Assembly (NCBI GenBank): GCA_002293345.1
Contig: DBDB01000085.1
Coordinates: 1-7,893 of the forward strand
Reading direction: 5' to 3'
DNA from: Alistipes sp. UBA943
GTDB taxonomy: Bacteria > Bacteroidota > Bacteroidia > Bacteroidales > Rikenellaceae
Length of the DNA: 7,893 bases
Made by a program: the position numbers and the translations under genes. Of the stretch, positions 6,217 to 7,893 are shown piece by piece. Positions within the stretch are counted from its first letter, which is position 1. Every line of letters begins with the position of its first letter. Under the pieces are notes generated by a model. It saw only the letters and a program-made list of their open reading frames with translations, had not been told where the DNA came from and did no database searches.

Positions 6217-6873
6217 TTAGCCTATTGTTTTCGCGACCCGTTCGGCGACGATATCGGCATACACATTCCCTTCACAGGAACCGATGGCCGTAACGCCACG
6301 ATGGTCGATATAGAAAAGCTCGTCGAACAACGACAGTTGCTCCCTGCCAATGGGTTGCTCAGTGAATTCCATTCCGTAAAATTGCTCCACGTGGAGCAAT
6401 CCGTTCAGGTTTGACGTGTAGATGCGATTCCCCTTCACGGCATACAGAGGTGCATCGTCCGCGGTATGGATAATGCCGTCTGAGGAGCACCGGATGGCGA
6501 CATGGGCATCATTACGTTGTGCGATCAGGGTGGTCAGTTCATGTGCCGCCCAACGTGCGGAGGTGGGATATTCGGGGTAGGGTATATCATACTCAAAGAC
6601 GCACGCCGAGGGACGCATCGCACGAAGTGCGTACCCCTCGTAGAGGGATCGACCTGCCGGAAGCAGTTCGATGCGTCCCTGGTGGTCTACTTGCACCCGT
6701 ACGAATTCGGTATGATGTCGCAACCGCAACGCCTGCACCAACGGCACAAGATTCGTGTCGAACAGTCGTCCGAACAGCACACGTGACCCTTCATCCAGCA
6801 GGGACGTGTGTCGATCGAGGTGTTTGATCTCACCCCGATGCACGTGCAGCGTTTGATAGATATAGGGACTCAT
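6217..6873 (-). CDS. Class IV aminotransferase-like protein lacking PLP residues
   Basis: The 218-residue protein resembles fold-type IV PLP enzymes (branched-chain aminotransferase, PabC 4-amino-4-deoxychorismate lyase). Visible are an N-terminal segment ending in HLDRH (18-22), a middle strand AHVAIRCSSDGIIHTADD (123-140) where the family has its TEGxxSN signature, and a C-terminal part (FDELFYIDHRGVTAIGSCEGN, 183-203) typical of the fold. However, the Schiff-base lysine expected near 104-108 is missing (PTSARW), and the cofactor-ring glutamate of TEG is replaced (T137-A138). At 218 residues it is also shorter than usual (about 270-300). It may be a non-PLP descendant or a pseudoenzyme; no particular reaction can be assigned. 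The frame is intact, so it is unlikely to be a recent pseudogene. It lies alone between two copies of the palindromic repeat and contains a parS-like palindrome. Confidence 0.72.
   Translation of the reverse strand: MSPYIYQTLHVHRGEIKHLDRHTSLLDEGSRVLFGRLFDTNLVPLVQALRLRHHTEFVRVQVDHQGRIELLPAGRSLYEGYALRAMRPSACVFEYDIPYPEYPTSARWAAHELTTLIAQRNDAHVAIRCSSDGIIHTADDAPLYAVKGNRIYTSNLNGLLHVEQFYGMEFTEQPIGREQLSLFDELFYIDHRGVTAIGSCEGNVYADIVAERVAKTIG
6381..6400. other. Perfect 20-bp palindrome, candidate ParB-binding (parS-like) site
   Basis: ATTGCTCCACGTGGAGCAAT is identical to its own reverse complement. Its central 16 bases differ from the common chromosomal parS sequence TGTTCCACGTGGAACA at one symmetric position per half-site (T3 to C, A14 to G). 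It lies within the aminotransferase-like gene, coding for LLHVEQF. parS sites are often intragenic, but the altered half-site position could abolish ParB binding, so the assignment is tentative. Confidence 0.35.
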
Positions 6874-6893
6874 TTTTATAGGAATCGCTGCTG

Positions 6894-6901
6894 TAAAGAT
6901 A
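6894..6901 (-). promoter_or_regulatory. Possible -7 box for the aminotransferase-like gene
   Basis: The minus strand reads TATCTTTA, seven of eight consensus positions counted loosely against TAnnTTTG (final G replaced by A), 20 bases before the ATG. No properly spaced -33 element is seen; the box lies at the edge of repeat copy 3. Confidence 0.3.
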
Positions 6902-6972
6902 ACTTTTTCTGTCTCAACTGTCGCTATTTTGAAGAAATGGACAGTGTCAGCAAAGCGTAAGGTTTTAGAAAA
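6901..6972. repeat. Palindromic intergenic repeat, copy 3 (META/aminotransferase-like gap)
   Basis: This copy is in reverse orientation relative to copies 1 and 2. The left arm CAACTGTCGCT (6915-6925) is intact, but only GACAGT (6940-6945) of the right arm still pairs, so it is a degenerate copy. The identity blocks it shares with copy 2 are 6913-6933 and 6959-6972. The element starts inside the probable promoter of the aminotransferase-like gene and ends just outside the META gene stop codon (6974-6976). Confidence 0.7.
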
Positions 6973-6973
6973 G

Positions 6974-7402
6974 TTACTCTTTCGGCTGAAAGATCATTCG
7001 CGAATTGCCGTTCGTGAAGAGTAAAAGCATCGTGCTATCCACCTCGTAGTGTGTCGTTTCGCCGAGCGCCTTCGCGAAAGCAGCCTCCAGGTCACCATTC
7101 TTGAGACACATCATACGTGTCATCGCCACACCATGCAGTGTCAACGCATCGCGATCCCCAGTCTCGTAACTCCCCATCACACGGTTGCACGCTCCCTTGC
7201 CACTGATCCGGTGTTGATCGTCGAGTTTGATCGTGAACTCGTCATTTTCAGCCTGTACCGTACGGCCGTCGAGCTGCACCAATTGCCACTCCGTGCCGAC
7301 CAACGGTACATCCACACGTTTACCCGCCTTGCGGCACGCGCAACATCCGATCACAAGCACAGCCAAGAGTGCCAATGCCGTCCATTTAAAAATCGCCTTC
7401 AT
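6974..7402 (-). CDS. META domain (HslJ-like) lipoprotein
   Basis: The 142-residue product has an N-terminal lipoprotein signal: a hydrophobic run (about 7-19) ending in the lipobox VIGC with candidate lipid cysteine C20, followed by further cysteines C21 and C23. Residues about 33-140 match the META/HslJ domain: GTEWQLVQLDG near the start, the glycine-rich ISGKGACNRVMGSYE (66-80), the TRMMC block with C99 (95-99), and the closing strands LLLF and MIFQPKE. HslJ-type proteins are envelope proteins linked in E. coli to heat and novobiocin resistance, but the biochemical role is not established. A longer in-frame start at 7651 would read antisense through ridA, so the ATG at 7402, which gives the signal peptide and sits about 17 bases below a good promoter box, is preferred. 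Transcribed away from ridA. Confidence 0.88.
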   Translation of the reverse strand: MKAIFKWTALALLAVLVIGCCACRKAGKRVDVPLVGTEWQLVQLDGRTVQAENDEFTIKLDDQHRISGKGACNRVMGSYETGDRDALTLHGVAMTRMMCLKNGDLEAAFAKALGETTHYEVDSTMLLLFTNGNSRMIFQPKE

Positions 7403-7419
7403 ATCGTAATATTTTAGTG

Positions 7420-7450
7420 CAAAATTAGTAACTTCGTCCCGCAAACAAAA
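7420..7450 (-). promoter_or_regulatory. Bacteroidetes promoter for the META gene
   Basis: On the minus strand the -7 box TAATTTTG (7427-7420) matches TAnnTTTG exactly, and TTTTG (7450-7446) stands 18 bp upstream as a -33 element. The start site should fall near 7415-7413, leaving a leader of roughly ten bases before the ATG at 7402. No Shine-Dalgarno sequence is seen. Confidence 0.7.
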
Positions 7451-7474
7451 TTTATCAATAATCATACCCCAATC

Positions 7475-7849
7475 ATGAAAAAAGTCATTGCCTCGCCACA
7501 TGCCCCGAAAGCCGTAGGACCTTATTCGCAAGCCATCCTCAACGGCACGACACTCTACGTATCCGGACAGTTGCCCATCGACGGTGCCACGAACACGATG
7601 CCCGACAGCGTGGAGGAACAGACCAAACAGTCGCTCACAAATCTCAAACACATTCTCGATGAGGCGGGTTACACGTTCGCGGACGTGGCCAAGACGACCG
7701 TGTTGCTGGCCGACATGGGTGACTTCGCAGCCATGAATGCCGTGTATGCCACCTTCTTCACGTCCGATATGCCGGCACGCATCTGCTATCAGGTGGCCAA
7801 ATTGCCGATGGGTGCCAAAGTCGAGATCGATGCCATCGCGGTGAAATAA
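7475..7849 (+). CDS. ridA: RidA family reactive enamine/imine deaminase
   Basis: RidA (YjgF/YER057c/UK114 family) is a cytoplasmic trimer that hydrolyses reactive enamines and imines, such as 2-aminoacrylate, released by PLP enzymes, preventing damage to other PLP proteins. The 124-residue product is full length and has the family's features: the start PHAPKAVGPYSQA (8-20, Y17), YVSGQLPID (28-36, G31), and the signature PARICYQVAKLPMGAKVEIDAIAV with R102, C104 and E117. R102 is the arginine that anchors the substrate carboxylate in active RidA, so deaminase activity is likely. It is the only plus-strand gene, is divergent from the META gene across 72 bp, and ends 24 bp before a strong hairpin, so it is probably monocistronic. 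A weak box TAACTTCG (7429-7436) might be its promoter. Confidence 0.97.
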   Translation: MKKVIASPHAPKAVGPYSQAILNGTTLYVSGQLPIDGATNTMPDSVEEQTKQSLTNLKHILDEAGYTFADVAKTTVLLADMGDFAAMNAVYATFFTSDMPARICYQVAKLPMGAKVEIDAIAVK

Positions 7850-7873
7850 CGACCGTGCATCGAATATGAAAAA

Positions 7874-7893
7874 TCCCCGCCGAAAGGTGGGGA
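7874..7893 (+). terminator. Probable intrinsic terminator hairpin after ridA
   Basis: TCCCCGCC (7874-7881) pairs with GGTGGGGA (7886-7893) around a GAAA tetraloop, with one G-T wobble; an A run (7869-7873) precedes it. The window ends exactly at the last stem base, so the expected T run cannot be seen. Position 25 bp after the ridA stop supports a terminator. Confidence 0.72.

Noticed and set aside
7403..7651. N-terminal extension of the META lipoprotein
   Set aside because: It runs antisense into ridA, contains the promoter region and removes the signal peptide from the N-terminus.
1..7893. CRISPR array, tRNA/rRNA genes, insertion sequence or phage genes
   Set aside because: No regularly spaced direct repeats, cloverleaf-like or rRNA-like stretches, transposase or phage motifs were found on either strand.

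Overview
The window looks like a chromosomal segment of a moderately GC-rich member of the Bacteroidetes, most likely a Bacteroidales anaerobe. The reasons are a DUF4369/TlpA-type thioredoxin lipoprotein, promoters of the TAnnTTTG type, start codons that mostly lack a Shine-Dalgarno sequence, an [FeFe]-hydrogenase maturase (HydF) and a Gram-negative envelope gene set (LpxD, Lnt). The genus cannot be fixed from the sequence alone.

Layout: eight genes lie on the minus strand and one on the plus strand. Reading the minus strand from right to left: a META/HslJ-type lipoprotein (6974-7402); a degenerate class IV aminotransferase-like protein (6217-6873); a very compact run coaD - lpxD - ruvC - tlpA-like - lnt (6103 down to 1264); then hydF (74-1183). 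ridA (7475-7849) is divergent from the META gene across a 72-bp promoter region and is followed by a GNRA-loop hairpin at the right edge.

Function: the five-gene run has junctions of TAAATG, TAAATG, ATGA and an 11-bp gap, so it is almost certainly one transcript. It combines coenzyme A synthesis (CoaD), lipid A acylation (LpxD), Holliday-junction resolution (RuvC), a periplasmic thiol-disulfide lipoprotein and the last step of lipoprotein maturation (Lnt). CoaD and LpxD are linked through acyl carrier chemistry (CoA, acyl-ACP), and Lnt would acylate the TlpA-like lipoprotein encoded just before it. HydF is separate, with its own promoter-like box almost touching the start codon.

Most of the window is ordinary core genome; no mobile element, CRISPR array, phage or defence system is visible. 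Points worth a second look are: a palindromic repeat family with three copies, each just after a minus-strand stop codon; a perfect 20-bp palindrome inside the aminotransferase-like gene that resembles a ParB-binding parS site; the apparent loss of both PLP-binding residues in that same protein; a degenerate guanine-specificity motif in HydF; and a hydrophilic insertion in Lnt encoded by two tandem GC-rich hairpins.
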